Source: Rhabdornis inornatus
Lineage: Eukaryota > Chordata > Aves > Passeriformes > Rhabdornithidae
Reading direction: 5' to 3'
NCBI GenBank assembly: GCA_013397075.1
Contig: VWZS01009792.1
Location: 1,253,058 to 1,317,057 of the forward strand
DNA length: 64,000 nucleotides
The notes beneath the pieces were generated by a model, which saw only the letters and a program-made list of their open reading frames with translations, was not told the DNA's origin and did not search any database. Below, piece after piece: positions 35,990 to 49,247 of this stretch. The position numbers were made by a program, and so were the translations under genes. Each line of letters begins with the position of its first letter. The stretch's first letter is position 1.

Positions 35990-36260
35990 AATCCCGGATT
36001 CTCCCGGCATTTCAAGCCAAACTTCGGGAGGGGATTAGGAATCGCAGCCCTATCGAAACGGTTGATGCAACTCTAGGCAGGAGTGTGGCAATGCAGGATG
36101 CAGTTGGGAAAGGCACCGGTGGAGGTCAGTGTCTCCCCGGACAGGCTCTCCCCGTCCCCGCGGCACAGAGCGCCCAGCGCTGCCTTCCCTGTCCCGCTTA
36201 CAGACCCGGCCTGGCTCTAAACCTCGCTTAACTTCGTTTCGGCTCTCCCCATCGTTTCAG
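35990..36260. promoter_or_regulatory. Small CpG-rich patch, unassigned
   Basis: About twenty CpG dinucleotides occur in about 270 bp (for example CCCGTCCCCGCGG and GCGCCCAGCGCTG), within otherwise CpG-poor DNA. A TTTCGTTTCGGC...ATCGTTTCAG stretch before 36261 looks like a splice acceptor. The 136-codon plus-strand frame over it (36129-36539) has no recognised domain. It may be an unmethylated regulatory element or the remains of one. Confidence 0.3.
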
Positions 36261-38160
36261 GGATGTGAGCACAAGCTGTTCAGCCTTGGTATTCAGCCTT
36301 GTCACAACAGAAGTGCTGCTGGATCTGACCAGAGCTTCCCAGAACCTTTGGGATGCGATGCGGGTTCCAGGCGTCTCCAGATTCAGGCAGCACATGAATG
36401 TGGCTGTTTTGGGTTGACTGTATGCCTCTCATCCTGTGCAAATGCAGTGAAGATCTGCCCCTTTTCATGGCATTCTTTAGGCAAAACTGCGTGTTTTAAG
36501 ATTCCACCAAAATCCAGACCAATTTTACAAAGGGCATGAGCAAGGCCATGTTGTAACACTGAAATCAAGCCAGAAACCCAGATCTTTAAATGGGAGGGGA
36601 AATCACATGGTTAAGACCTAATCGTTGTTTTATCTAGTTTGCTAAATGCCTGTCAGTAGTTGCATGTGCTTGTGCATGCAGTATCAGAAGCATCAGGAGA
36701 GCTGGACTTTCAGTTTCACGTGGACTTGGAGTGAAAGGGAGAAAAGTTCCCTGCTTTTGTACACACTGGAAGTGCAAGCTGTCCCTTCAAAGTTACACAG
36801 CAGGGTACTAAAATATGTAAAGGTAATTGCCAGCAGAGTCTGGCTGCCTGGCTGGGGACAGCTGTGTTGGAGACACACAAATTCTCACAAGCACATGGAA
36901 AGCCCAGAGGAGAAGGAAATGAATGACGGCAGCTGGATGAAACCTGGCCAAGAAGGGAAAAGCTGGAAGACTCAGCCCGTTTAGCTCAGAGAGGAGCCAT
37001 GTGAGGAAAAACACTACTGCAAAGGAGGAAATCAGTCTTTTCTCCTGCATGGACACAGTAACAGGCTTAAACTGCAAGAAAAAGTTGAGAACTAGAAGTT
37101 TTCCATGGAAAGCAAGGAGATATGCTGGAATGTACTGAAGGCCTATAAAAAAATCCAGTGCTCAACCTGGAAAAAACAGGTTAGACAAATGGTTATGACA
37201 TAGTCGATCCTGTTTTGGCTAGCAGGCACACAACAGTCCCTCTCAAACCCTCAAAATCCTTCCTGACCTGTTTTTGTCATCCATTGATCAGCCAAAAATC
37301 CTAAGTTTCATACCTCAGGATCTATTGACAGCAAAAATAGTTTTAAGCAACGAAGCTTTGTGTTTTGTTTTCTTTCTTGTTTAGATAGGTACTTTTTAAG
37401 GTTTGAACTTTCTTAAGTATTCAGGCAATTTATCTCCTAGACAAATTAGTGGGATACTTTATCCATCTGGGCAATAGTGGGAATTTCTCATTATGTGCAG
37501 CTGAGGTGTGTGTTCACACATTCATTTTGAAAAATTACCTGAAACGTAAGAACAAACCCCAAATCTTCCTTTCTGTCCCCACAACTTACAAACACAAATA
37601 TCCCAAAGAAGACAAAGAGATTGGGACAAAATATTACAAAATAAAGCCTGTGTCATTCCTTTCTCTTCTATAAGGGATGCCTGCTGCTCTAAATAATTTT
37701 CCTTGGCTGCCTCTTGAGCAGGGTTGGATGACAGGCAAGCTGTAGAGCACAGATCTACTGCATGCAACTGAGTTGAAATACAGCACAACTGCAGCATGAG
37801 AGGTTTGGGGTCACAGTTGCTCATTTTTGGACCATTTTTCTTGTCTTGTCCTGTATGGAAGTTGGTTAGGCAGGGATTAGGTGGAATAATCCTCATCTGT
37901 ATGCTTCAAAACTTTGTCACAGAAACAAGATCCTGGCACTGCTGTAATGAAAAGACATGTTCTCTTCTCCTTCTCAATTCCTGCACTTACTTGCAGGTAA
38001 GAAATAAGGCAGCTTCCTCAGGTGACCAAGATTTAATTTTGCAGTTTGCCATTGCAAAATTCTTACACTTATTTTGCTACTCTAGAAATTGACAGTAGTA
38101 CAAGATTCACAAAGAGTGTTCTTCATGTCCTCCTCACAGACAAGTCAGAACCCTTAAATG
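36261..38160. other. Intergenic DNA, nothing recognised
   Basis: No gene or repeat family was recognised. The open frames (up to 124 codons) lack supporting signals. Confidence 0.5.
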
Positions 38161-38298
38161 GAAAAAAAAAAAAACCCAAACAATCAAAAAACAAAAAAAC
38201 CCAAACAAACAACAACAACAACAAAAAAAAACAAAAACAAAAACAAACAAACAAGAAAAAAAAAAACCAACGCCACTAAAGAAAAAAAAACCCACAAC
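38161..38298 (+). repeat. Strand-asymmetric A/C low-complexity tract
   Basis: The plus strand is almost only A and C, built of CAAA, CAA and poly(A) runs, with few T or G bases. The (CAA)n and (CAAA)n parts are imperfect. Confidence 0.85.
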
Positions 38299-41200
38299 AT
38301 TAATTTTGGAAAAAATCACCAGTGATACCGGGTTTAGTTGAAATCTACCAGGTCAGCTGGCACTCCTCCCAGCACAGATACAATAAATTGTCATGCACAA
38401 GTATGGGAAACTGATTAGGAGAACCCTAGATGGGAATGAAAGGCAGAATCATTTCCCTTGTGGGTAAAAGTCTGAGTTGTCTTTGACTCTCTTGAAACTG
38501 GTGGTATGAGAATTCCTTCATCCCTCCCTCTCTAATCAAGGAATGTGTAATAAGTAAGGTTTTTATGAATTGATTTATTGTTCTGGCCTCCTTGTAAAGT
38601 GCTGTGAGCACCATTACTGCTAAATCCTAGATAAAAGAATTTGAGGAATAGCTACATTTTATTACAAAAAAAAATGTCTGTACCCTTAGTATCATGTAAG
38701 GCAAAATGACAAACAGGCAGAAGGGTTTCTGATTTGTGTCTGGGCTTTTGATTAGAGGTTACTAAGCAACACTAGACCTGATCTTAGCCCCGCATTCCTC
38801 CTTGGAATGCAGTGTCTGTTAACACTCAGGTCAAAGTTGTATACATTCTTCTGACATCAAAGGTATGCATTGGTGCAAATGAAACAGTGATTCCCTGATT
38901 TTCAAGGAGAGGTTAACCCAAACACACACTTTACTGAGCATGGCTTGGTGGGTCAGCTATCACCCTGCCCAATACTGGCATGCATTTTATTTCAAGAGCT
39001 GTATTTCCCTCCTTTTCCTCCTCCCTTCTTCTTCTTTGCCTGTTTCCTTCCATCCCATGCCCCATAGCCTCTGTGCTCCTGTTGGGGATGTTCATTCCTG
39101 TTCATTCCTCAGTGATAAGGACTACTAGGATATGTTCTCATAGAAATACTAATGCAAGAATTACTTGGATGAATTACGCTGGAATAACGTGAGACTTTCT
39201 CAGGTGTTTTCCCTAAACACTTTTCCCAGGCAGTATTCCATCACCTGAATGATGCTGCTCTCAGCCACAGCTCACTAACCTGCCCCAAGGCCAAAAACCC
39301 CAGTCAGCAGAACGAGGTGCCCCTTTGGGATTTGGAAGAGCACAAAACAACTTCAGTGCAGACAGTCTTCTAGAGTTGTTGAGAAGGAAACCTCTTCCCA
39401 CAGTTCATGGGGATTCTGGTGTAATTCACCTTAATGGAGTGAAATAGCCATGGGATATATCCCCAGAAATCCCAGCAAGTGCTGACATGGTAACTCCTGG
39501 AGTGCTTTTGGAGTGGCTGCCCTCGCCAACTACGTAAATTAACTCAGCAAAGACTGCTCATACACAGAGAAAATCCTTCCTGACAGAATTCTTATGTCCA
39601 TTAAGATCATTCTTTAGGACCCACCTTTCCTAATATACCTCTCTAAAATGAACTGCTGAGAAGAAGAGAAGGAGGTATATTTAATCTGTTTGTGATAACT
39701 TACCAAAAAAATATCAGTGTGTTCAATACGTCAGAGGTGGCTGTTGGTGACTTCTGTTCCCTATGCCAAGTATGTGCTGGTAGTGACCTGTATAAAACAC
39801 TCTGAATTCAAAACAGTGCATAACCATTCCACAGAGTTCTACTGCCTTCAGTATAACAGCTCTTTGCAATTCAACAAAGAGAAGGCCCATGGGCAAGAAA
39901 AATGCCCCCTCACTGGTAATAAACTTGGATTAAATGCATATGATTTAATTAACTCAATTTCATAAAGATGCATTCTGGTTTTGCTTGTGCAGCTTACATG
40001 CCAGAGAAACACACTGGCAAGCTCCCAAATAATAAGCAAATAGAGAATATTCCAAGGTTGGGCTTGTGCCACTACCAGAGCAGGGACAGCCAAATCTGCA
40101 ATAGAAATGTCTGCAAACTGCTGGAGGAGAAAATCCAAGGCAAAACCCTCTAAATAAAATCCCAGGCCCACAGGTCCCACTGCAGAGCTATGGGTTGAGA
40201 GGTGGGAGAGATGCAGAGAGTATTCAGCTGTTTGGGCAAAGAAAAAAACAGGGCTTTCCAACAAACCTGCTATGTTCTTACATAAAGAAAATAAAGTTTA
40301 TTTTATTCTAATACTGTTCTCAGGACAGCTATATTTGTCAATATGTTTGTCAATGTATTTGTCAATTTGTTTTTATGAATTTGCTTGTAATTCAACTTGA
40401 AGTATACATCCAACATGGAAAAAATAGGAATGGAAAAATCAGAGCTTTGATAACTTACATTTGATAAAGTTAGAAAAAACAATAGTCGGGAATTTAGAGG
40501 GTAATTGTGAATAACCTGAACTAAACCATGACTGGTTTTGCCTATAACAGCATTCTTCTCTGCTAGTTTTTTAGTAAACTGGTTTTCATTTACAAATTTT
40601 AAACACTGGAATAATTACCAAGGAAAAGCTTTTAGGCTGAATGCACTTTGAAGTGAAAGTACAATGAAGTAGTATTTAGTCTTCGCTCTGAAAATAGCTA
40701 TTCTGGTATAAACATTTTTTACACTAATTGTAAATTCAGATTGGAATGATTGGAAATATGTACTGGTTTAATCATGCTATAATTAAATGTGCTGAGTATA
40801 TATTATAGTAAATACACTATAACTGGGACGATATCACTCCTTTAATTCTATTGATATTGGCATTTTTCTAGCACAAAAAGAGGACCATACACACATTCCA
40901 TTGTCAGATGAGTGACTGGTCTGATTGCAGCAAATGCAAGGTACTATTTTGTGTTTAAAGCTACACCAAGTCATATCACTTCAGCTTTACCATGGACTAA
41001 AAGCATTCATGTGAGTTGTTTTCATGGCTCACTTGGTCCATAACAACTTGCTAAGCCATGATGATTCAGTTATGAATTTGAGCTTGAAGGGAAATATTCC
41101 AGGGTGCTCTAATAATGGTGCTGCAGCTGTGAGAATATAAGGATAGCTCTTACATTAACACAAAACCTAACAAAATAGCACCATCATCTAAACTAGGCCT

Positions 41201-44200
41201 GCAAGAGAATTAAACAATGAGTTCTAAATGCTGCTCAAATAAATGAGGACTGTAAAGGGAATCAGTGCTGGTTAGGATACAGCTGATGATCATCCTAGAA
41301 CACAGCACTGTTCCTTGGTGCTCACATGAATATTCCACTCTAATCCTGAGAAAGATGAGTTTGGGTTGAGGAAAGTGTCCTCATTCAGAAGTGCACTTCA
41401 GCATGTACTTGAATTTCACTAAAAGGACTAGGATTCAAGTTTGAGCTTCAAACTAAACATAGGCCTCCATGTTTTTCTGCGTGGGGGACACTGATTTAAA
41501 GGCTGCAAACCATGCAAGTCAAACTCTTTGGAAAGCCAGCAAGGAAGCGCTGAAGAAGGAAATAAAATTAAAACTTCAAAACCAAGGAAGTACTTGGGTC
41601 GTTATGTTCCAAGTTGAAAACTGTGGACCTCGAAGTGGAGAATCACAGTGAGATAACGCAGGAATGTCAGAAACTCGCTAATGTCAACAAAGATGAATCA
41701 CCTCTGAACCAGGAGATGGGGGAGAAAGGAGTAGGATTTCCCAAAGGTAACCTAATGCTGATTAGCATGGCAGAAATCACACCCCTGGAAGGGGACTTTA
41801 TGATGTCAGACTGCTTTTGTATGATCGACCAGTCACTAATCAGAGCACATGCAGAAATGCATTGGTTATATAATTAAAAGTTGAGTGATGAACAAATTAT
41901 TGTGCAGCTACAAGCTCTCCAAAGAGGGATGCTAGCTTTGGGAACTATGGCCTAGCACCCCTCTCTGTGCAGAGCAGAATTAAAGGCTGGAAGGTGGATC
42001 TCAGCCCCATGTGCTTGTTGGCTCCTGCACTCTGAGAACAGACCTTACCCCTCCTTGAGAGTCAACAAAATGATATCACAGAGATCTGCTGCATCCCAAT
42101 GAAATTATATGAGTTGTACCGATTAATCCCAAGATATTTTTGATGATACAGTTTGTTTACTGCTTGTTGTGTTTTTTAACCCGAGGACTGGGTGCTGTTT
42201 AATTTGGGATTGGAAGAGCTGATGGAAGTGGGGTCTTGCTAGTGCTCTGAGCTTTCTTTCCTCTTTGAACCTCACATGTAAACTATCCTGGCTACTCTAG
42301 ATGTGTAAATAAATAGAAATGGGAAGAGCAGCGTCAGCTCCAGGAGTCTGCTCAGTCTTCCTGTTAAAGCTGCAACATACTGGGATGTGTTCATACGTAG
42401 GGTGAACACTTACAGTCAATTACACTCAATTTATTAGATTAGGTATGCAGAGGAATGGAATAATAGCAGAGTCATATGGTAGACGAGGTTTACCATCTGC
42501 TATCTGCCTTTAGCAACGGAGCAGTTCTTACTGTGGACAACAAAAAATAGGAGTAGTGAAAAAAATAAATGTAGTATATCCTTTTAAATTCCCTGATGGA
42601 AATTTGACTCCAAATTCTCAATTAACAATCACACCCTCTTGTAAGTGAACTATTTTCCAGTACTTTACAGCTGAATAGGTTTGCTAGCAGGCTCTTATTA
42701 ATTACATTTAATAGTTTTCTGTTAGAAGCCTGTGCAGAGTGTGCCAAAGGGTACAGGCTAAGGGAAAAGATCCAGATAATGTAATTGACAGCAGCAGAAT
42801 TGTGCCAAGTTCATTTTGGCAACCATTCATGTGTATACGCTGAGATTTTTGTATTTAAAAAAATGTGTCTGTGCATAAATACTAACTGCTAGAACAGAGC
42901 TGAAGAGAGACAGATATGACACACACTCTCAGGCAGCATCATCAGGCATCTAAACCTGAAATCTGAGGACTAAAACTTCTATTCAGGAATTTTATTCAGC
43001 TATTTGTCAACAGTGTCACCCTGGGTGAGGTGAGGATCCTCAAGAACCAAAATTCCATTTCTATGCAACCACAGTACCTCATTCTTCCAAAAAAGATACA
43101 ATTTAGCCTGATGTCAAACCTACCACAAAGCCTCATCTGCTTTTAGAAACCAGAAGTATCACCACATGCTTCCCTAATGGCCATCTGCAGTTGTGCTTTA
43201 TATTGTGGCTTCTTTGTTTTAATTTGTGTAAACGAAATTTGCTTTCTCAAACCTCAGGCCTTTCTGCCTCTGTGCTACAACTAGCAAAGTTTGATTTATT
43301 TATGGAAGCAATCAATTCTGAGTAATTTCGTGGCAGCTTGTGAGATCTGTGATGTAACTAATATAGCATTGGTATTGCTGCAGCTGTTCTGAGAGATTGA
43401 CTTTCTAGGATGAGTTGATAACACTTATTCCTGCTTTTCCTCCCTCACTTTGCTGGGGATTGGTATGGGGTGGGGAGAAGATGCTTGCAAAACAGACCTT
43501 GACCTTGTCAGCAGCAAACAATTGCTGCTGAGCAAGCAATCAAAGGCCATTTATTGGAATTTTTTCAAGAATTTTGGATTGGGACTGCATTTGCCATCTC
43601 ATTTACTACTGTGACTATTCCAAGAGCCTATAAACTAGATTCTCAAACTCAATCTACCTACTGATAGTTCAAGTTTGCCAGTTCCTGTTTCTGACCTCCA
43701 TTAAAACCCTTACATGTTTAGAAATATGGACTCTAAAATTTTAATATTAACAGCTGAACTAAAACCATTCTTACAGTTTAAGATTCTGTTATTGTAAAAA
43801 AAAAGAAAAAAACAAACCTGAAAAGTGAGACACAATCAAGAGATGGAATAATCTTTAAGAATGGTTTTGAAGTGAAATATTTTGTAAATCTATTTGATAA
43901 ACTGAATTATATGAAAAGATTTTGCATTTCCCTTGTTTTCAATTTGATAATCTCGATCCCATCTGTAAGCAAGGATAAATTAACTCCTCCAAACTAACCA
44001 CAAGAGAATGAAACTCCTAGTACTGCATCCATCTGCAGGTGTGTGTGAATAAAATGTAAAATTATATTATTTTGTATGTATTTGTGCGTCTGTTTTTGAC
44101 CACATTATTCTAGTGTAATTTCAGAATGAAAATTTCTTTGCTCTCACATCAATGTCATGGGAAATTCTCAAGTTGCCAGAAATATCCTTCCCTCCATTTG

Positions 44201-45904
44201 ACCTCACCAACATGTACATTGGGACAACTTAGTGATTTTGGCATCTTTTTACCATAAAAAGAGATTCAAATTCAGTGACTTACTGACGTAACTTGCCCAT
44301 TTTTTGCTGTTTTTCTACAGAAACAAGCCTTTCATTATGATACTTAAAATTTCTGTAAATCTCTACCTGTCCTGAGTCTACCTGAGTCCTCCCTGTCCCT
44401 CAGTAGCTCAGGACATGCCAGCCAGTTTAACTTCTCAGAGACATGCAGAGCTCTCCAAGACAAAGCACGCAGCTGAAGAGTCATTACAACATATAGAGAC
44501 TCTAATAATTGACTTCTGAGGCTGCTGTGTGAGCTCAGACCTTACAATGCACTTGAGTTTACCTGGGAAAGAAGAGAGACAAAGGGCAGGACTCTGCAGC
44601 AGCAGGAAAAGCACGCACATCAGTCACGCACGTGGCAAATATGCAGGAATACAAGTTGCCCTTGTCTGCTGCTCCTTGAGTGGCCTATAGGGATACAGGA
44701 TGCTCTTTCTGGTCCGTACATACTGCCAAGAAACCAGTGCCTATCAAGCAGGATTAAAGACTGGTCTGACTTTGCTTGGTTGTTATTTGGTGGCTATAGT
44801 CAGGAATCTGGGCCATGACTCTGCCATGGCATTTTCTATGTGACTCTGCCCTGGACTTCTCCAAGTGACTCTTTGGCCTTGCACAAACTCGAGTAGAACT
44901 AAGTTTACTAGTGGCTATAGTATAAATTCACCAGTGTAACCAAGCTGGTAATACCTGGGATTTATGCCCTTCAACTTGCTCTGACGGTGGACTGAGAACA
45001 ACAGAATGTATTTTATTGTGTGCATTTATAGGCTGTTAAATCAATAAGCTGCTGGAGGGGAATCTTCCACATCATTCATAAATAATTGTGAGAGATGTGC
45101 TCTCAGCAGCACAGCTGTACATGCAAAGTACTTCTATTGACTTCTGCACTGTTATATATTTTGCTGCATGATTAATTTAACCTCTTCCCTCTCACCAGAG
45201 ACATAGCTGGTGCAAAGAACTGACTTCTCAAATCAGCCTTTCTAATGACTGGAAAACAAAAGAAATTATGAAAATCAGAAGATATTAACAGCAGAACTTC
45301 TGGTCCACAGGCACTTACACCAGACCTACATCTACATCCAGGAATGGATGCTCTGCTGGTAGGAAAAGTTCATTTGCACTCCTGCTCTTCCACAGTATGT
45401 CAGGTTTCAGATCCATCATAGTTATCCTCCCCTAGCTTTGTACTTTGGTGTTGAGCACTCAAAACGTTGACTCCTGTACTCCACACTCATCTAACTTTCT
45501 GACCCTGAAATTTATTATGATGATTATTATTATAGCAAATTATGGCCTACAGCTGAACTCTGTTGAAACATCATCATGGAGCTGATGCAAGAAATGAAAC
45601 GAGTCAAAAGCATGAGTGTGGGAACATACACTGCAATATTACTTCAGTACTCAATGAGAGGAGGAAGTGTGGGTGATCACAGATAACCAAGAAATCCTAG
45701 TCAGAATAATGAACAAATTAATGACAAAATAATATCAGACTGGTCAAATCCAAACAGAAGTCTGAAACAATGAGAGTATAATCATTAATTATTCAGATGT
45801 TTTGATAAATGAAGTAAAACTATGTTTCATTATGAATGAGAAAAGCATTTAACTGAAGTTATCAAAGTAGTTGAGTTTCATGGAAGAGTTTTTACAAGTA
45901 AGAG
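38299..45904. other. Long intergenic stretch, nothing recognised
   Basis: About 7.6 kb without a recognisable gene, RNA gene or transposon. Single-copy by eye and AT-rich. Open frames are short (138 codons at most, at 39848-40264 on the minus strand) and match nothing I know. Single-copy content of this length could hide conserved non-coding elements that need an alignment to see. Confidence 0.5.
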
Positions 45905-46165
45905 GTTTTCTATTCAGAGCCTCACCACCCTCACAGTACAGAATTTCTTTCTACTCTCTAATCTAAACCTACTGTCAGTTTGAATCCATTCCCCATTGTC
46001 CTGTCACTCCAGGCCCTTTTAAATAGTCTCTCTCCATCTTTCTTGGTACTGGAATGCCACAATCAGGTCACCCTGAACCTTCCTCTTTTCCAGGCTAAAC
46101 AATCCCAATTCTCTCAGCCTTTCCTCACAGCAGAGCTGCTCCACCCCTTTCCTACGCACCGATGA
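45905..46165 (-). mobile_element. CR1 LINE fragment, antisense, older subtype
   Basis: Plus strand ACCCTCACAGTACAGAATTTC, then AATCTAAACCTACTGTCAG, CCCCATTGTCCTGTCACTCC, and TTTTCCAGGCTAAACAATCCC is the antisense of the CR1 region upstream of the 3' end. The 3' terminus itself is missing, and so is everything 5' of about 46165. Confidence 0.88.
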
Positions 46166-47399
46166 ATATATTGAATAAACAAAACAAGTTGTACTGTCAA
46201 CTCAGTGAGACACATTCCTTTTCTTTGCACCTGAAGTTCAGTTGTACCTTTTTCCCACTTTTCTGACACCATACAGAAGCTACAATGGGCAGGCCTAAAT
46301 GTCAGTCAGTAAGTTTGTATATTTTCCTGATATATGCTGAATTCTTATCCTTTTGCTGAGTGGGAATTAGCCAGGTCCTGGAACTCATGAAAAACAGGTG
46401 GTTTTAAGCAAAGATGAGTTTAATTGTTCGTTTCAGCAATCTCTGCCTAAACATTAGCGCTCATTTCCTCATAGCAAGTCCCTTTGTAATTGAACAATAT
46501 TTGACAATAGAGAGAAAAGTTCCTTGTTGATCTAGTGACCCAATAAACCACAACAAACAAGGAGCTGTGAAACACCACCATCAGCCATCTCTCCCCCAGC
46601 ATTTTTTCCGAACACTAAAAGACTGTTTCCTGAGAAGCAAACAAGCCTGTAAGATTCTGCACTTTATAAGATGCATTTATGCCAAACTGCTGGAGCATTC
46701 TCTTAATAGATAACCCCACTACCCAAAAAAAGTCCACATTCCTCTTGGTTTGCTTTGTGCTTCCTTTGTCCCAGTCAGAACCTTTGGCTGGCAGGGCTGA
46801 CACCAGTAGCTCAGCAGAACTGCACTTGGCTGTGTTTCGTGTGTGGTTCTGACTCATAAAGGTTGTCTGGGAAAGTTTGTAAACATGAGAAATAGCCACT
46901 AGACATAAAGATCACACTACCAGTCTGACAAATCAAGGAAGTTCTTGCAGGGTTAGGATGAATAACAAAGGGCACAGAGGTATATTTAGAAAGTAAATGT
47001 GTATGTATGATGAGTTGCATACATTTCACAAGCAGCACAACTGAAAAGTTGGTGAAAGAACCAGTTCTCACAGGACTCCACCCAGACGAAAACAGCAAAT
47101 AAGCAGCAATGTATGATGAAGCAGGCAAATGAAATCAAGGCATACACACCCAGCCTGGGTTACTTTCAGCATGTATATGATCATACATAGCCTAAATTGA
47201 TTAAATCGGTTTATTGCACTGTGAAATATTAAACTAACTAATAAGACTACATAATTATTTTTTGAGACAGGAGTATGTTTCGATGCAGCAGTTTTCCATT
47301 GAGAGACAGGGGTGCATGTAGGCAATATACTAAATCTTTCTAGAGAAACACTCCATCCAGTAGGAATGAAGTGCAAATTTTTTTATGATTTTAATTCTT
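46166..47399. other. Intergenic DNA, nothing recognised
   Basis: No gene or repeat was recognised. Confidence 0.5.
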
Positions 47400-48570
47400 T
47401 ATGGCACCTCGTCCTTCTGTCTCTTTCTTCGTTTCCTTTCTGTACATTTCGATCGCCGACCTCTTTTTACTTTTTCACTTTTTGATTCGCTCTTCTCCTG
47501 ATGTTCTGGGCAGTACCACCAGAAAGAGAAAGAAAAAAAAAAGGGAGGGGCGGGAAAAGGCTAAAAAAACAACCCAACCCGGCTCTGCTCCTGGTGTCTG
47601 CTGCTAATGATGCTGTAAAGATCAAATGCCTGGAGTTCCTGTTATTGTGAACAGCCCAGCTGCGTGGAAGAGGCTGATAGGAGCAGCCCCTCTTCTGATG
47701 ATGCTTATTTTAGCTGGATCGCGGGATCGGGTACCTGAGTGGAAAAGCCGATGTAGCTGCTGCCAATGACGGCGAGGGGCTCAAGGGTGTGTGACTAGAG
47801 ACAAACCTTGAGTGGCAGTCCGAAAGCACGGCGATCCCCGTTAATACACGGAAAATAGTGCGTGGCAGGTACCCGGTCTCAGACCAAGGCAGCATCTTTA
47901 ACCCTCCCGTCAATGCGCTGACCTCCTTTTGCTCGGTGTTGGGAGGAGGGACAGAGCTGAGGGATGGTGATGGGGTGCTGGGTTACCCCGATGTCTAAAG
48001 GATGGTGGTGGGGTGCTGGGTTGCCCCTTGATGTATAAAGGATGCTGATGGGGTGCTGGGTTACCCCTGATGCCCTTACTCTTAGTCCACTAAGACACGT
48101 GCTGGGGGGAACCGCTCCGCGCGTTTTCAGCAGGTTATTTTTAGCTCGTGTAGATTTATAAAAGCACAGCAGAGATGGTCTTTGTCACGGATTTTCTTTT
48201 TCGATCAGCTAGCTCGTTAATGAATCGCTGAGGTGGGAACATCATTGTTTATCCCGGTCGGAAATCAGAATTCCCAGAAAGGCTCACAGCTCATTATCAG
48301 CACCAGAGGCAAATAGCGGCATTGTTATTCCATGGGTTTCCACCTTTTCAATGGCTGAGCTGCCAGCCCGAGGCTGTGTCTGGGTGTGCAGGGGCGGAGG
48401 AAGGGCTGGGGAGAAGGATTTGCCTCTAGTCCTTTGGTTTCAGGCTGTTCCATTTGTTTTCCTAGAGGATGAGAGTGCTTTAGCCGGCTGGTGAAGTTTT
48501 TTGTCTGGCCAGCTTTCTCTGTATATTGAGCCCCGTGTAGCCGCTGCGCATTGAGCTCTCAACGAGCGGG
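47400..48570. promoter_or_regulatory. CpG-enriched, apparently single-copy segment
   Basis: CpGs are several-fold more frequent than in the flanks (for example TTCGATCGCCGACC near 47447, ATCGCGGGATCGGG near 47717, CCGCTCCGCGCG near 48110). The segment contains a palindromic E-box CACGTG near 48096 and a short minisatellite at 47962-48075. No transposon was recognised. It fits an unmethylated enhancer or a promoter of an undetected transcript. I saw no exon with a clear frame and donor. Confidence 0.4.
47962..48075 (+). repeat. Three-unit minisatellite, period 38-40 bp
   Basis: GGATG(G/C)TG(A/G)TGGGGTGCTGGGTT(A/G)CCCC begins at 47962, 48000 and 48040. Linker sequence GATGT-TAAA follows the first two units. 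Confidence 0.9.
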
Positions 48571-49218
48571 TTTTGTGCATGTGGAAAGAAAAAAAAAAAT
48601 AAACCAGAAATCATAATGAAAAAACGTGGTAACTTGCTTAATTAATTCACATGGTCAACATGGATATTTTCTCTTCGTTCCCTTCTTCTTCTCCACCAAA
48701 CTGTTAGTTATCAGCCCTTGTGGTGGGTTTTCTTTCTCTTTATTTATTTATTTTTTTTTCTCCTGAACCCTAAACAATGAAATGGGATTCAGAGTTCGTT
48801 TTGCTAATCAGTCCTCCTTTGACCAAAAAGCTCTTTACGGAGGCTTCACCCAGCTTGGTGGTATCAGATTTCAGTGTGAAAGTGTTACATTCCTGACTGC
48901 CTTGCACTCTTGCACTCTCTTTGTGTTTGATTTTGCCTGGTAAAATAAATGGAATACTTAGACTAATCCCAGTCAGAAAATAAGAGAAATAAAAGGAAAA
49001 AAAAAGAAAAAAATTAAATTATAATTTCAGAGGGTTTTTTGTGCATGCTTGATTCCACCTTTCAATCCATTGCATTAATTTTCTTTACGGTTGCTGCTCT
49101 GCATTTTTTTTCCCCTTTTATTTACTTGAGGTTTGATTCTACTTCCTGACTTCTGGTTTTAGCTGCAAAAAGCCCTTCTCTACGCCTCTGAAAAACCACA
49201 AAACTTTTTTTTTTTTTT
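48571..49218. other. Intergenic DNA with several A and T runs
   Basis: Nothing recognised beyond homopolymer-rich sequence. It ends in a T run that enters the assembly gap. Confidence 0.5.
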
Positions 49219-49247
49219 NNNNNNNNNNNNNNNNNNNNNNNNNNNNN
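49219..49247. other. Assembly gap (29 N) inside a poly(T) tract
   Basis: T runs border the Ns on both sides (about 14 Ts before and 7 after), so the gap is a homopolymer the assembler could not size. Confidence 0.95.

Noticed and set aside
36129..36539. 136-codon plus-strand frame over a CpG patch
   Set aside because: No recognised domain and no donor site I could defend. The frame runs across the acceptor-like site, so it cannot be one exon if that site is used.
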